This document shows, piece by piece, positions 51,782 through 62,879 of a stretch of DNA of 64,000 nucleotides (positions are counted from its first letter, which is position 1; each line of letters begins with the position of its first letter). The notes below the pieces were generated by a model. That model was not told where the DNA came from. It ran no database searches and saw only the letters and a program-made list of their open reading frames with translations. This DNA comes from Mycolicibacterium boenickei (GTDB taxonomy: Bacteria > Actinomycetota > Actinomycetes > Mycobacteriales > Mycobacteriaceae): NCBI RefSeq assembly GCF_010731295.1, contig NZ_AP022579.1:3658001-3722000 (forward strand). The letters run 5' to 3'. Position numbers and translations under genes: made by a program.

Positions 51782-54626
51782 TCGAGCGTTCCATCGCCCG
51801 CGCCACCACGCCGCGTGCCGGGCGCTGGCGAACCAGCTGCGGCCACCAGAACCAGCGGCCCATCAGCGCCGCGATCGACGGCGTCATGAACGACCGGATC
51901 ACCAGGGTGTCGAACAGCAGACCCAACCCGATCGTCGAACCCACCTGGGCCACCACGATCATCTCGCTCACCACCATCGACATCATGGTGAACGCGAACA
52001 CCAGCCCGGCCGCCGTCACCACCGAACCGCTGCCGCCCATGGCCCGGATGATGCCGGTGTTGATACCTGCCGGCAGCTCCTCTTTGAGCCGCGCCACCAA
52101 CAGCAGGTTGTAGTCCGCCCCGACGGCCAGCAGCACGATCACCGCCATCGCCATCACCATGAAGTGCAGCTCGATCCCTAACAGGTGCTGCCACACCAGG
52201 ACTGACAAGCCGAACGATGTCCCGAGCGAGATCAGAACGGTGCCCACGATCACCGCTGCCGCCACCAGGCTGCGCGTGATGATCAACATGATGATGAAGA
52301 TCAGGCAGATCGCCGAGATCCCGGCGATCAGGAGGTCGTAGTTGTTGCCCTCCTGCATGTCCTTGAAGGCCGAGGCGGTGCCGCCCATGTAGATCTTCGA
52401 GCCCTCCCACGGGGTGTTCTTCATGGCCTCCTTTGCGGCCAATTTGATCCCGTCGATGATCTTGATGCCTTCCGGCGTCAGCGGATCACCGTCGTGAGAG
52501 ATGATGAAACGCACCGCTTTTCCATCCGGCGAGATGAAGCTCTTCATGCCTCGCTTGAAGTCGGCGTTGTTGAAGGTCTCCGGCGGCAGATAGAAGGTGT
52601 CGTCGTTCTTGGCGTCGTTGAATGCCGTACCCATGGCGGTCTGGTTTTCCGACATCGCCGCCATCTGATCCTGCAGACCCTTCTGGGTCTGATACATGGT
52701 CAGCATCATGGTCTTCATGTTCCGCATGGTGTCGATCTGCGGCTGCATCATCGTCGCCATCTGAGGCATCAGTTCGTCGAGCCGATGCATGTCGGGCATC
52801 AGTTCCTCGATGCTCTCTGTCAGGGAGTCCACCCCGTCGAGAGCATCGAACACCGAACGCATCGACTGGCAGACCGGAATGTCGTAGCAGTGCGGCTCCC
52901 AGTAGAGGTAGTTCCGCAGTGGGCGCAGGAAATCGTCGAAATCGGCGATGTGGTCCCGAAGTTCCTTGACGTCGACGACCATCGTGTCCATCTTGCCCAC
53001 CATGTTGTGGGTGATGCCGCTCATCTCGACCATGAGCTCGATCATCCGATCCATCGTGTTGATGGTCTTCTGCATCTCGTCGGCCTGCAGCAGCATGTCG
53101 TCGGCACGGTCCATCAGATACTTGCGGTTCATCGTCTGGCTGACCCCGCCCATACTCATCTGGGCCGGAATCGTGCTGAACTCCAGCGGTTCACCCTGCG
53201 GGCGGGTGATGGCCTGCACGCTGCCGACCCCGGGCACCTCGAAGACCCGCTTGGCGATCCGGTCGATCACCAGGAAGTCCGCCGAATTGCGTACGTCGTG
53301 GTCGGTCTCGATCAGCAGCAGTTCGGGGTTCATCTTCGCCGCCGAGAAGTGCCGGTCGGCGGCGGCGAATCCCTCCTGCGCCGGCAGATCGGTGGGCAGG
53401 TAGTTGCGGTCGTTGTAGTTGGTCCGATAGCCCGGCAGGGTGAGCAGGCCGACCAAGGACAGCAAGATGGTGGCCAGAAGTACCGGCCCCGGCCAGCGGA
53501 CCACGAAGGCTCCCAGCCGCCGCCAGAAGCGGATTCGCATGGCGCGTTTGGGCTCGAGCACCTTGCCGAACCGGCTGGCCACCGTGATGATCGCGGGCCC
53601 CAGCGTGAGCGCCGCCAGCACTGTGACCGTCATACCGACAGCCATCGGAATGCCGAGCGTCTGGAAATACGGCAACCGGGTGAAATGCAGACACAACGTC
53701 GCGCCGGCGATCGTCATACCGGAGCCCAGCACCACATGCGCGGTGCCGTGGAACATCGTGTAGTAGGCCTGTTCTCGGTCTTCACCAACACTTCGCGCTT
53801 CCTGATATCGGCCGATCAGGAAGATCGCGTAGTCGGTGGATGCCGCGATCGCGAGGGTGACCAGAAGCTGCGTCGCGAAGGTCGAGAGGCCGATCAGTTC
53901 GTGATAGCCCAGGAAAGCCACCACGGCGCGGGCCGCGGAGAGCTCGATCACCACCATCAACAGCACCAGGATCACCGTGATGATCGACCGGTACACGAGC
54001 AGCAGCATCGTGATGATCACCGCGAAGGTGACGCCTTCGATGATCTTGACGCTGCGGTCACCGGAGATCTGCTGATCGGCGGCCAGCGCGGTGGGCCCGG
54101 TGACGTACACCTTGAGTCCGGGCGGTGGCGACAGCCCCGCGATCAGTTTCTGAACAGCCTCCACCGATTCGTTGGCCAGTGCTTCACCCATGTTGCCGGC
54201 CAGGTAGACCTGGACGTAGGTGGCTTTACCGTCGTTGCTCTGGGCACCGGCCTCGGTGAGCGGGTCGCCCCAGAAGTCCTGGACGTGCTCGACATGCTTC
54301 TTGTCGGCTTCCAGCTTGTCGACCATGTCGTTGTAGAACCGATGGGCGGCGTCGTCGAGCTTGCCGTCCCCCTGGGCCTCCAGCACGATCATCGCGGAGC
54401 TGTCGGAGTGGAACTCGTCGAACACCGTGCCGACGCGCTTCATCGCGATCACCGACGGCGCGTCGCTGGGACTCATCGACACCGAACGCATCTGGCCGAC
54501 CACCTCGAGCGGTGGGACGGTGGCGCTCAGGTACGCCAGGAGAGCGATCCAGCCGACAATCACCGGAATGGCGAATCGACGGATCCATCGAGCAATCCCC
54601 GTGTGGGGAGCTCTGGAATCGGCCAT
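51774..54626 (-). CDS. MmpL-family RND transporter
   Basis: A 950-residue inner-membrane transporter of the MmpL4/MmpL5 type. TM1 is at about 17-35; a porter domain with coiled coil lies between TM7 and TM8 (long Met-rich helices such as [20 protein letters not shown]). TM regions include the proton-relay pairs typical of RND ([39 protein letters not shown]). No MmpS partner gene is adjacent. M. tuberculosis MmpL4/5 export siderophores, so the iron-box-like site upstream suggests a similar role, otherwise glycolipid or drug export. Confidence 0.92.
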   Translation of the reverse strand: MADSRAPHTGIARWIRRFAIPVIVGWIALLAYLSATVPPLEVVGQMRSVSMSPSDAPSVIAMKRVGTVFDEFHSDSSAMIVLEAQGDGKLDDAAHRFYNDMVDKLEADKKHVEHVQDFWGDPLTEAGAQSNDGKATYVQVYLAGNMGEALANESVEAVQKLIAGLSPPPGLKVYVTGPTALAADQQISGDRSVKIIEGVTFAVIITMLLLVYRSIITVILVLLMVVIELSAARAVVAFLGYHELIGLSTFATQLLVTLAIAASTDYAIFLIGRYQEARSVGEDREQAYYTMFHGTAHVVLGSGMTIAGATLCLHFTRLPYFQTLGIPMAVGMTVTVLAALTLGPAIITVASRFGKVLEPKRAMRIRFWRRLGAFVVRWPGPVLLATILLSLVGLLTLPGYRTNYNDRNYLPTDLPAQEGFAAADRHFSAAKMNPELLLIETDHDVRNSADFLVIDRIAKRVFEVPGVGSVQAITRPQGEPLEFSTIPAQMSMGGVSQTMNRKYLMDRADDMLLQADEMQKTINTMDRMIELMVEMSGITHNMVGKMDTMVVDVKELRDHIADFDDFLRPLRNYLYWEPHCYDIPVCQSMRSVFDALDGVDSLTESIEELMPDMHRLDELMPQMATMMQPQIDTMRNMKTMMLTMYQTQKGLQDQMAAMSENQTAMGTAFNDAKNDDTFYLPPETFNNADFKRGMKSFISPDGKAVRFIISHDGDPLTPEGIKIIDGIKLAAKEAMKNTPWEGSKIYMGGTASAFKDMQEGNNYDLLIAGISAICLIFIIMLIITRSLVAAAVIVGTVLISLGTSFGLSVLVWQHLLGIELHFMVMAMAVIVLLAVGADYNLLLVARLKEELPAGINTGIIRAMGGSGSVVTAAGLVFAFTMMSMVVSEMIVVAQVGSTIGLGLLFDTLVIRSFMTPSIAALMGRWFWWPQLVRQRPARGVVARAMERSNA

Positions 54627-54679
54627 CAGGAACCCTTGGTGGTCGGTGTGGGGTGAGCACGATGCAGCGGCAGGGGCGC

Positions 54680-54698
54680 TGTGTGAAGGCTTACCTTA
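54680..54698 (-). promoter_or_regulatory. Candidate IdeR iron box upstream of mmpL
   Basis: On the minus strand TAAGGTAAGCCTTCACACA matches 14 of 19 positions of the IdeR consensus TWAGGTWAGSCTWACCTWA. It lies 53 bp before the mmpL start. The 13-base core AAGGTAAGCCTTC is identical to the site before the VIT transporter at 7757. Confidence 0.45.
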
Positions 54699-54770
54699 CT
54701 ACGTGGTGTCGTTCCCCCCGTCTTACCAGACCGGGCACCGCGACGGGCCGCCAGCCATCTCAAGCAGGCA

Positions 54771-56705
54771 CTACACGCCGGCCGGCTCGACATCGTCGAC
54801 GCGGCCCAGCCGCCACCGACCTTCGCCGAGCAGTTCCAGATGCGTGTTGTGGTGGCGATGCACCGTGGTGCGGTGGGTGACGCTGACCAGCACCGTGTCG
54901 GGCAACTCGCGACGGATCAGGCTGTAGATCATGAATTCCAGCGGCTCGTCGAGTGCGGAGGTCGCCTCGTCGAGGAACACCACCTTGGGTCTGGTCAACA
55001 GCACCCGGGCGAAAGCCACGCGCTGCTGCTCGCCGGGGGAGAGCACCTTGGCCCAGTCGCCCTCCTCGTCGAGCCGGTCGACGTAGCGCGGCAGGGCGAC
55101 CGTGAGCAGGGCGTCCCGGAGCGCCTCGTCAGGCAGGTCGCCGGGTTGGTGCGGATAGGACACCACGGTCCTCAGGTCGCCCAGCGGAACGTAGGGCACC
55201 TGCGACAGATACAGCGTCTCGTTGACGCCCTGCGGGCACCGCACCGTGCCGGAGGCGTACGGCCACAGCTGGGCGATGCTGCGCAACAGCGTGGTCTTGC
55301 CGGTGCCCGACTTGCCGGTGATGATCATCGCCTCGCCGGTGGCCAGGGACAGGCTCAGATCGTCGATCAACTGCTCGCCGGCCGGATTGCGCACCTCGAC
55401 ATCGCCGAGCTCGACCAGGCTGTCGGTGTCCGTGGCGAGTTCGGCGACCTCCAGCTTGGGCAGTGCGCGGCTCTGCTCGTCGGCGGTGACCAGTCCGTGC
55501 AGACGGATGATCGAGGCCCGGTAGCCGGCGAACGTGTCATAGGAATTGCGGAAGAACGACAACGCATCCTGGATGGCGCCGAAGGCGGCCACCGACTGAT
55601 TGACCGTCCCCAGCTGGATCTGGCCGCTGAACAACCGCGGCGCCTGCAGGGCCCATGGCAGCGGGATGATGATGTGGTTCATCGACAGGTTCCACCCGGT
55701 GAACACCATGGTCCTGTTGATGAAGTGCTTGTAGTTGGTGACGACGGCGCCGAAGCGTTCCCGCAGCTGTGACCGCTCGACCTTCTCTCCGCGGTACAGG
55801 GCGACCGACTCGGCGGCGTCGCGCAGGCGCACCAGCGCGTAACGGAATGCGGCGTTGAACTTTTCGTTGTTGAACGACAGCCGGATCAGCGGACGGCCGA
55901 GCGCGAACGCGATCACGGTGGCGAAGGCGACGTAGACGAACACCGACCAGAACATCGCGCGCGGTATGTCGATGCCGAAGACGCTGAGGTCACCCGAGAG
56001 GTTCCACAGGATCGAGGTGAACGAGACGACGGACACGATCGACGAGATCGCCCCGAACGGCAGTGTGCCGTTGCTGGTCTGGTGCGGGGTGTTGGGCTGT
56101 GGCCCGGACAGGGCGGTGAACACGTCGATGTCGGACTGGATGCGCTGATCCGGGTTGTCGATGGTCTGGTCGATGAACCGGGACCGGTAATAGGCACGGC
56201 CGTCCAGCCAGTCGCCGGTGAGCCGGTCGGTCAGCCACGTGCGCCAGGCCAGCATGAACCGCTGCGTCATGAACAGGTCGATCAAGACCCGGGTGACCAG
56301 GATCGCGGCCAGCACCGAGAAGATGAGCAGTGCGATCCAGAAGCCCCTGATACCAGAGGTTCTCACCTCTTCGTTGCCGGTGGCCCAGCCCTGCACCGCC
56401 ACCTGCGCGGCGGAGTACAGGTCGTTGCTCTGGTAGCTGAACAACACCGCCAGCCGCACGCCGATGATCACCGACAGCAACATCGCGGCCAGTGTCAGCC
56501 ACGGCTTGAGGCTGTGCCGTCCGCTGAAGTAGGCGCCGGTGACGGTCCAGAACTGCCGGCCCCACGTGGTGAAGCGGGCGAGCAGGGTCAGCACCGCCAG
56601 GGTGCACACCGCGGTGATGGTCCAGGCCTGGGCCAGCCACCACAGGGAGTGCAGTAGCTCGGAGCTCCAATCGATCGAGGGCGAGAACGGTTTGAGGTCA
56701 TTCAC
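54771..56705 (-). CDS. SbmA/BacA-type ABC transporter (Rv1819c-like)
   Basis: A 644-residue protein combining a membrane domain and an ATPase. Residues about 1-330 form the SbmA/BacA-like transmembrane fold ([37 protein letters not shown], a conserved loop). The ATPase has Walker [11 protein letters not shown] near 465, signature LSPGEQQRV near 553 and Walker [14 protein letters not shown] near 575. In M. tuberculosis, Rv1819c imports vitamin B12 and other hydrophilic compounds and admits bleomycin-type peptides. It lies upstream of mmpL on the same strand but 144 bp away, so co-transcription is uncertain. Confidence 0.92.
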   Translation of the reverse strand: MNDLKPFSPSIDWSSELLHSLWWLAQAWTITAVCTLAVLTLLARFTTWGRQFWTVTGAYFSGRHSLKPWLTLAAMLLSVIIGVRLAVLFSYQSNDLYSAAQVAVQGWATGNEEVRTSGIRGFWIALLIFSVLAAILVTRVLIDLFMTQRFMLAWRTWLTDRLTGDWLDGRAYYRSRFIDQTIDNPDQRIQSDIDVFTALSGPQPNTPHQTSNGTLPFGAISSIVSVVSFTSILWNLSGDLSVFGIDIPRAMFWSVFVYVAFATVIAFALGRPLIRLSFNNEKFNAAFRYALVRLRDAAESVALYRGEKVERSQLRERFGAVVTNYKHFINRTMVFTGWNLSMNHIIIPLPWALQAPRLFSGQIQLGTVNQSVAAFGAIQDALSFFRNSYDTFAGYRASIIRLHGLVTADEQSRALPKLEVAELATDTDSLVELGDVEVRNPAGEQLIDDLSLSLATGEAMIITGKSGTGKTTLLRSIAQLWPYASGTVRCPQGVNETLYLSQVPYVPLGDLRTVVSYPHQPGDLPDEALRDALLTVALPRYVDRLDEEGDWAKVLSPGEQQRVAFARVLLTRPKVVFLDEATSALDEPLEFMIYSLIRRELPDTVLVSVTHRTTVHRHHNTHLELLGEGRWRLGRVDDVEPAGV

Positions 56706-56943
56706 GAGTCATCCTCAGGATCTGCCGACTGGATTGCCAGACGTGTCTGCGTGAAGCTACCGCAGCCGATCCGCCGGGGCTCACCGCAACACCGGGATTC
56801 CGGCAAGTTCACCGGGCTGGGTAAAAGGTCCAAACTTTGGAGCTCTATTGCCGAAGTGGCGCGCCAATCCCGGTGTTCGTCGGTAGGGTGGCGTTCGTCG
56901 ACAGTGCACGTCCTCACGATCGTCCGAACGGCAAGGAAACCTG

Positions 56944-57228
56944 TTGGTTCTCTACGAATTTCGGTGTGCGTCCGGTTGCGGCGTCACGAAAGAGATGTAC
57001 TCGATGAGCGCGCGTCCCGACGTGATCGACTGCCCGGACTGCCAAGGACCGGCACGCAGGACCATCGCGGCGCCGAACCTGGGTCGCGGCAGCTCTACCG
57101 CCATGGCGTTGCAGGACGCGACGCGCGCGTCGTCCGACCGTCCTGCAGTCGTCCCCGGCCCGCCATCCGGCGGCCGGCGGCAGAAAGTCACCACCAACCC
57201 GCTTCACCAGAAGTTGCCCCGTCCCTGA
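56944..57228 (+). CDS. fmdB: FmdB-family zinc-ribbon protein
   Basis: A 94-residue protein from TTG 56944 (MVLYEFRCASGCG). Four cysteines form a zinc ribbon: FRCASGCGVTKE then DCPDCQGPARRT. The tail is a low-complexity Pro/Ser/Gly-rich stretch. FmdB proteins accompany formamidase genes and are thought to be regulatory. It lies 10 bp upstream of fmdA, so they form an operon. Confidence 0.85.
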   Translation: MVLYEFRCASGCGVTKEMYSMSARPDVIDCPDCQGPARRTIAAPNLGRGSSTAMALQDATRASSDRPAVVPGPPSGGRRQKVTTNPLHQKLPRP

Positions 57229-57238
57229 AGGAGGATCA

Positions 57239-58495
57239 ATGCCCGAGGTTGTCTTCCCGCTCGACTCGACAAAGAAGTTCACCGATCAGGAGAAGCTCGG
57301 CCACAACCGGTGGCACCCCGACATCCCGGCCGCGGTGACGGTCAAGCAGGGTGACTCATTCCGGGTGCACTGTCGCGAGTGGTTCGACGGCGCGATCGTC
57401 AACGACGATTCCGCCGACGACATCCTCAACGCGCCGTTGACGACGGTGCACGTGCTCTCGGGCCCGATCGCCGTCGAGGGCGCCAAGCCGGGCGATCTGC
57501 TCATCGTCGACATCCTCGACGTCGGCCCCATCCCGCAGGAGGACTCCGGGCCGCTGGCAGGCCAGGGCTGGGGGTACACGGGCATTTTCCCCAAGCTCAA
57601 CGGCGGTGGCTTCCTCACCGATCAGTTCCCCGACGCCTACAAGGCGATCTGGGACTTCTCCGGGCAGAAGGCCACGTCGCGCCACGTGCCGCACGTGGAG
57701 TTCACCGGCATCGTGCACCCAGGGTTGATGGGCACCGCGCCCTCGACCGGGCTGCTGGCCAAGTGGAACACCCGCGAGGCCGCGCTGATCGCCACCGACC
57801 CCGACCGGGTGCCGCCGCTGGCGCTGCCGCCCGAGCCGCGCGACGCGATCCTCGGCGGGCTGACCGGGGACGCTTTCACCAAGGCCGCAGCCGAGGCCGC
57901 TCGCACCGCGCCGCCGCGCGAGAACGGTGGCAACCAGGACATCAAGAACCTCACCAAGGGCAGCCGGGTGTTCTACCCGGTGTACGTCGACGGTGCCAAC
58001 CTCTCGGTGGGCGACCTGCACTTCTCACAGGGCGACGGCGAGATCACCTTCTGCGGTGCCATCGAGATGGGCGGATTCATCGACCTGCGCGTCGACGTCA
58101 TCCCCGGCGGCATGGAGACCTACGGGGTGAGCGAGAACGCCATATTCATGCCCGGCAACACCGATCCGCAGTACTCCGAATGGCTGGCCTTCTCCGGCAC
58201 CTCGGTCACCCTCGACGGTGAGCAGCGCTACCTGGACTCGCACCTGTCCTACCAGCGGGCTTGCCTGCACGCGATCGACTACCTCACCAAGTTCGGCTAC
58301 AGCCCCGAACAGGCGTACCTGTTGTTGGGTGCCGCACCGATCGAGGGCCGGCTGTCCGGCGTCGTCGACATCCCGAATGCCTGTGCGACGGTGTACATTC
58401 CGACGGCGATCTTCGATTTCCCGGTCTCGCCGTCGGCCACCGGCCCGGTGAAAATCGACCCCGGTATGGGGGCCCCGCACTCGTCGTTCAACTGA
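57239..58495 (+). CDS. fmdA: Formamidase (acetamidase/formamidase family)
   Basis: A 418-residue enzyme with GGAGG just before ATG 57239. The family signatures are present: N-terminal EVVFPLDSTKKFTDQEKLGHNRWHPDIP, the central HPGLMGTAPST, and RGDGEITFCGAIEMGG near 280 (as FSQGDGEITFCGAIEMGGF). It hydrolyses formamide to formate and ammonia, supplying nitrogen. It is coupled with the fmdB gene upstream. Confidence 0.94.
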   Translation: MPEVVFPLDSTKKFTDQEKLGHNRWHPDIPAAVTVKQGDSFRVHCREWFDGAIVNDDSADDILNAPLTTVHVLSGPIAVEGAKPGDLLIVDILDVGPIPQEDSGPLAGQGWGYTGIFPKLNGGGFLTDQFPDAYKAIWDFSGQKATSRHVPHVEFTGIVHPGLMGTAPSTGLLAKWNTREAALIATDPDRVPPLALPPEPRDAILGGLTGDAFTKAAAEAARTAPPRENGGNQDIKNLTKGSRVFYPVYVDGANLSVGDLHFSQGDGEITFCGAIEMGGFIDLRVDVIPGGMETYGVSENAIFMPGNTDPQYSEWLAFSGTSVTLDGEQRYLDSHLSYQRACLHAIDYLTKFGYSPEQAYLLLGAAPIEGRLSGVVDIPNACATVYIPTAIFDFPVSPSATGPVKIDPGMGAPHSSFN

Positions 58496-58609
58496 CGCGT
58501 CCGGGCACCGCTGGAGGCGGGCCGGGCCGCGGTCGAACTATCCTCGTCACCGAGACGACCGCGTGCCCGCCCCGTCCGGGGGCATGGTGCAACCGGAAAG
58601 GATCGCGCA

Positions 58610-60181
58610 ATGACCCCGCCCCCTGGTGCCTCGCGCCTCGGCACCCGGTTCGGACCCTACGAGCTGAAATCGCTGATCGGTGTCGGTGGCATGGGGGAGG
58701 TGTACCGGGCCTACGACACGGTCAAGGAACGCATGGTGGCGGTCAAGCTCCTGCGCACCGAGATCGCCGCCGACGCGAGCTTTCAGGAGCGGTTCCGGCG
58801 GGAGTCCCGGGTGGCGGCCCGGCTGCAGGAACCGCACGTCATCCCGGTGCACGATTTCGGCGAGATCGACGGGGTGCTGTTCATCGACATGCGCCTGGTG
58901 GAGGGCGCCAGCGTCAAGGAACTGCTGCGGACCAACGGCCCGCTCACCCCGGAGCGGGCCACCGCGATCGTCACGCAGGTGGCCTCGGCGCTGGACGCCG
59001 CGCACGCCGACGGCCTGGTGCACCGCGACATCAAGCCCGAGAACGTCCTGCTCACCCCCGACGACTTCGCCTACCTCGTGGACTTCGGCATCGCGCACGT
59101 GGGCGGCGAGGCCAGCGTCACGATGACCGGTGTGCTGATCGGGTCGAGCGCCTACATGGCACCGGAGCGGTTCTCCGGCGGCCCGGTCGGGCCCGCGGCC
59201 GACGTGTACGCCCTGACCTGCCTGCTCTACGAGGTGCTGATCGGCCGGCCCCCGTTCGAGACGGGCGACCTGCGCCAGCTGATGAGCGCCCACATGTTCT
59301 CCCCGGCGCCGCGGCCCAGCATCATGCGTCGTGGCATCCCGCGCGCGTTCGACGAGGTCGTGGCCAAAGGCATGGCCAAGGATGCCGTCGACCGCTATCC
59401 GAGCGCAGGGGAGCTGGCCAAGGCTGCCCGCGACGCGGCCGGTTCCGCCGCGGCTCCCACGCCCGCCCCGCCGCTGCTGCCACCCACTCCCGCGCCGGCC
59501 CCGCCGCGACTCACCCCGCCGCCGCAGCCACAACCGCAGGCGCAGCCACCGGGCACCCGCGAGTTCTCGTCGATCTATCCCAACCCGGACCACACCGGCT
59601 TCACGCCGTACCCACCGGCACCGCCCGTGGTGCAGACTCCGCCGCCGGCGACCCGCAAGCCCAGGCTCAGCCGCGCCCAGCTCACCCTGATCCTGGTGAC
59701 GGTGGGACTGTTCGGGATCGCGGCCGTGCTGGCCGCGGTGCTGGCCAGCGGCGGCGACGGTGCGTCCACCCGCGAGACGCTGACCGCACCGACCGCGCCC
59801 AGTGCGACGTCAGAAGCGCCGACCACCACCACGACCACATCCGGTTCGGCGACCGCCAACGTCAGCGGCACCGACGCCCAGGGCTTCGTCGACCACACCG
59901 CGCGTTGCCCCGCGGGCAGCACCCCGGCCGCCGTGATTCGCACCGAATCCTCGCTCGCGGTGATCTGCCAGACCGGCCCCGACAGCTTCTCCTACCGGGG
60001 CGAGCGGCTCAGCGATGGCGCCAACCTCCAGATCCCGACCGCGGAACGGTCCGGCAACGGCTTCGTGGCCGTCAACCCCGCCGACGGCGCCCGCTATGAA
60101 GTCGGGCCCGACGGCCTCACGATCAGCAGCTACGGCAAGGTCGATTCGTCCGAACCGCCTCTGGAGTACGGCGAGCGCTGA
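58610..60181 (+). CDS. Transmembrane serine/threonine protein kinase
   Basis: A 523-residue STPK. Kinase domain 16-280: glycine loop GVGGMGEVYRAY (24-35), ATP lysine in VAVKLLR, catalytic HRDIKPEN near 139, DFG in VDFGIAHV near 158, APE in MAPERFSG near 184. A Pro-rich juxtamembrane linker at about 280-355, a TM helix at about 360-383 and an extracytoplasmic part with Thr/Ser-rich stem and a small domain with two cysteines complete it. It resembles the PknF/PknI/PknJ group. Its last 59 bp overlap the end of the adenylate cyclase gene on the other strand. Confidence 0.94.
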   Translation: MTPPPGASRLGTRFGPYELKSLIGVGGMGEVYRAYDTVKERMVAVKLLRTEIAADASFQERFRRESRVAARLQEPHVIPVHDFGEIDGVLFIDMRLVEGASVKELLRTNGPLTPERATAIVTQVASALDAAHADGLVHRDIKPENVLLTPDDFAYLVDFGIAHVGGEASVTMTGVLIGSSAYMAPERFSGGPVGPAADVYALTCLLYEVLIGRPPFETGDLRQLMSAHMFSPAPRPSIMRRGIPRAFDEVVAKGMAKDAVDRYPSAGELAKAARDAAGSAAAPTPAPPLLPPTPAPAPPRLTPPPQPQPQAQPPGTREFSSIYPNPDHTGFTPYPPAPPVVQTPPPATRKPRLSRAQLTLILVTVGLFGIAAVLAAVLASGGDGASTRETLTAPTAPSATSEAPTTTTTTSGSATANVSGTDAQGFVDHTARCPAGSTPAAVIRTESSLAVICQTGPDSFSYRGERLSDGANLQIPTAERSGNGFVAVNPADGARYEVGPDGLTISSYGKVDSSEPPLEYGER

Positions 60182-61727
60182 CCGGGGCGTACACCGCAAC
60201 CGGATTGGTCTTTCCCTTGAGCGCCAGGCCCGGCCGGGGCTCGAAATCGCCTCGGTCGCTGCTGAGTTGGCTCAATGTGGCGCCGGTGAGCAGCACGGTG
60301 TCGCCGGTCTGGCGGGTCGCGGTCTCGACGCGGGCGGCGACGTTCACCGCGTCGCCGATCACCGAGAATTCCAAACGTCCTGCGCCGCCCACGTTTCCGG
60401 CGATCACCGGGCCGGAGTTCAGGCCGACGCCGACGGTCAGGCTGCCGCTGAACTCCTCGTGCACCGCTTCGGCGATCTGCAGCGCGGCGCCCAGGGCGTC
60501 GTCGGCGTGACGGTCCTGGTGCCGGGGCGCCCCGAACACCGCCATCAGGCCGTCGCCCGCGTATTTGTCGACGTGGCCGCCGTGGTCGTGCACGATCGGC
60601 ACAATCCGCTCGAACAGCCGGTTCAGGGTGGTGACCACCTCGGTGGGTTGCAGGCGTTCGGCGAGCGTGGTGAATCCGCGGACGTCGACGAACATCAGGG
60701 TGACGTCCAACTCCTGGGCCTCCAGCGATCCGGCGGCCCGCAGGATGTGTTCGGCCACATCGCGATCCACGTAGGTGCCGAAGGTGTCGCGGATCCGTTC
60801 CCGCTCGGCCAGGCCTGCCGTCATCGTGTTGAATCCGGCTTGTAGCCGCCCGATTTCGCTCGCGTCGTCCACCTCGACCCGAGCACCGAAATCGCCCGAC
60901 TGCACCTGGGCCAGGGCCCGACGCAGCGCGGTGACCCGTTCGGTGACCGAACGGATGGCGATCAGGATCGCGAACAGGCCGACCACCAGCGCCACCGCCA
61001 CGAGGATCAGGATGGCGGCGAAAGTGCGCTGGTCCCGGAAGCCGACGTCGGCCAGATATCCGACGGCGAGCACGGCGATGCCGAACAGCGGAACGCCCGT
61101 CGCCAGCAGCCAGGCCATCACCAGCCTGCGACCGATGGTCGGACCGAAGCGGCGGTCCGGGGTGGCACCGTCGAGGGCCCTGGCGGACACCGGCCGCATG
61201 ACCCGTTCGACGATCAGGTACCACACGGCGCTCGTCGAAATGCCACCCAGTGCAACCACGCTGAAGATGTACACCGCCGTGGACACCTGCTGGGTGAGCG
61301 CCAGCGACCCGAAGGTCACCGCCCCGACGCCCCACACCGCCGCCGACAGTCGCACCGCCTCACCCGAGGCGCCCAGCGTCATCCGCTGTTCCTCAGCGGT
61401 GGGTGGACGGCCTGCGCTGAGCCAAGCCGTGCTGGCGGCGAACCGGCGCCGCCGTACCCGCAGCATCACCGGCACCGCGACCGCCAGGAACACGATGAGG
61501 ACGGTGCCGCCGCGCGTCAGCAGGCGTTGAGTGTCCGCTGGGCTCAACACGATGGGCGCGGCGAAGGCCAGGAAGGCGCCGACGATCCCGCCACCGCCGG
61601 CGCTGACCACCGCAGCGCCCCACACCCACCGCTTGAACGTCTGATCGCGAAGTTCTGCCCCGACGTCGTCACGGGCGACGACGATGGGGGCGCCGAGGTG
61701 GGCCAAGCCGTGGGCGGTGGCGTCCAT
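60123..61727 (-). CDS. Membrane adenylate cyclase (class III) with HAMP domain
   Basis: A 534-residue protein from ATG 61727; the open frame to 61871 is not used. Six hydrophobic helices fill the first 260 residues; a HAMP domain (VTALRRALAQVQSGDFGARV) follows, then a class III cyclase domain at about 335-500 with metal-binding Asp in MFVDVRGFTTLAERL and DKYAGDGLMAVFGAP, and the transition-state region NVAARVETATRQ. It makes cAMP from ATP. The architecture is that of the Rv1318c-Rv1320c group. It converges on the kinase gene. Confidence 0.93.
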   Translation of the reverse strand: MDATAHGLAHLGAPIVVARDDVGAELRDQTFKRWVWGAAVVSAGGGGIVGAFLAFAAPIVLSPADTQRLLTRGGTVLIVFLAVAVPVMLRVRRRRFAASTAWLSAGRPPTAEEQRMTLGASGEAVRLSAAVWGVGAVTFGSLALTQQVSTAVYIFSVVALGGISTSAVWYLIVERVMRPVSARALDGATPDRRFGPTIGRRLVMAWLLATGVPLFGIAVLAVGYLADVGFRDQRTFAAILILVAVALVVGLFAILIAIRSVTERVTALRRALAQVQSGDFGARVEVDDASEIGRLQAGFNTMTAGLAERERIRDTFGTYVDRDVAEHILRAAGSLEAQELDVTLMFVDVRGFTTLAERLQPTEVVTTLNRLFERIVPIVHDHGGHVDKYAGDGLMAVFGAPRHQDRHADDALGAALQIAEAVHEEFSGSLTVGVGLNSGPVIAGNVGGAGRLEFSVIGDAVNVAARVETATRQTGDTVLLTGATLSQLSSDRGDFEPRPGLALKGKTNPVAVYAPVSARRTPEAVRTNRPCRSC

Positions 61728-61869
61728 GGCCAAAGCGTGCGCGCAGCACGCGGACGCTCGATAGGGTAGTCGGCTACTTGTTTCCCGCCGGCACGCCAAG
61801 CGGCACCGGCCCTTTAGTCTGGAATCGGACGCACGACGCGGATCGCACGAACGGAAACGAGGGACGCAC

Positions 61870-62697
61870 ATGTTGGTAGTGCTCGGTTACGACGGGTCCC
61901 TGGCGGCCAATGCGGCGATCCGCAGCGGCGCCGCACTGTTCCCGGCCGCAGACGCGGTAGTCGTCTATCTGTGCACGCCGCCGTTCGGCAGCAAGGGGTT
62001 ACGGGCCCGGTTGCGCCATTCGGCGCGCAACGTCGACGAGTTGATCGACCTCGTCGACAGCGAGAGCGAGGGTGAGGCCGCGCGGCTGGTCGACACCGGC
62101 GTCATCCTGGCGCGGGCCGCGGGGTGGAATCCCGAACCGCTGGTCAAACGGACCTGGGCAGGGGAGGGTCTCGGATTGGCGCAGGTGGCAGAGCAACTCG
62201 AACCCGACGTGTTGATCGTCGGTGCCCGCGGCATCGGGGCGACCGACTCGAAGCTGGGCAGTGTGTCCGACCTGGTGGTGCATCACGCGCCCCGTGCGGT
62301 GCTGGTGGTGTCCCAGAACATGATCTCGGCCGAGTACGCCGCGGTGGCCGATGGCCCGGTCGTGGTCGGCGTCGACGGTTCAAAGGGTTCCGATCGGGCG
62401 CTGGCCGCGGCCGGTGAGCTGTTCCCGGGCCGCGAGGTGGTCTCGGTCGGAGTGGACGACGGCAGTGCGGTCGACGTCGCAGCCGAGCAGCCCGCGCACC
62501 GCGTGCCCAGGTTCCGCGGGTCCGGTGCCGGAGCCACCGCCGATGCCCTGGTGGCTTTTGCTGAAGATCAACGGGCCGGTGTGGTGGTGGTCGGCTCCCG
62601 CGGGCGCTCGGCATTGAAGAAGGTGTTGCTGGGCAGCGTCGCCACCGCCACGCTGCAGCGGACGTACCGGCCGGTCCTGGTAGTCCCGGGCGGCTGA
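61870..62697 (+). CDS. Universal stress protein, two UspA domains
   Basis: A 275-residue cytoplasmic protein with tandem Usp folds. Domain 1 (VVLGYDGSLAANAAI) is followed by the nucleotide loop GARGIGATDSKLGSVS; domain 2 (VVVGVDGSKGSDRAL) by GSRGRSALKKVLLGSVA, the G-x2-G-x9-G-(S/T) ATP-binding signature. Two-domain Usp proteins in mycobacteria bind ATP and respond to hypoxia or stress. It is divergent from the cyclase, with 142 bp between them; no DosR box was recognised. Confidence 0.93.
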   Translation: MLVVLGYDGSLAANAAIRSGAALFPAADAVVVYLCTPPFGSKGLRARLRHSARNVDELIDLVDSESEGEAARLVDTGVILARAAGWNPEPLVKRTWAGEGLGLAQVAEQLEPDVLIVGARGIGATDSKLGSVSDLVVHHAPRAVLVVSQNMISAEYAAVADGPVVVGVDGSKGSDRALAAAGELFPGREVVSVGVDDGSAVDVAAEQPAHRVPRFRGSGAGATADALVAFAEDQRAGVVVVGSRGRSALKKVLLGSVATATLQRTYRPVLVVPGG

Positions 62698-62879
62698 CGG
62701 CAGGCGCTGCCGTGGTTCCCGGCCGCCCGGTGCGGCCGGGTATCTCGACGTGGTAACAGATCGATCGCGATCGTTGCTGGGCAAACCACATCAGCCTCTG
62801 TGGCAACTATTGTCACAGTGAAATGCGCTCCGGGGACAGCGCGCCGATCCGTTTTCCGCGTCAGCCCGAAAGGTGCGTC

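Noticed and set aside
52494..54656. A 720-codon open frame on the plus strand
   Set aside because: It is the complement of mmpL and its translation is a His/Asp/Val/Gly-rich low-complexity product with no domain.
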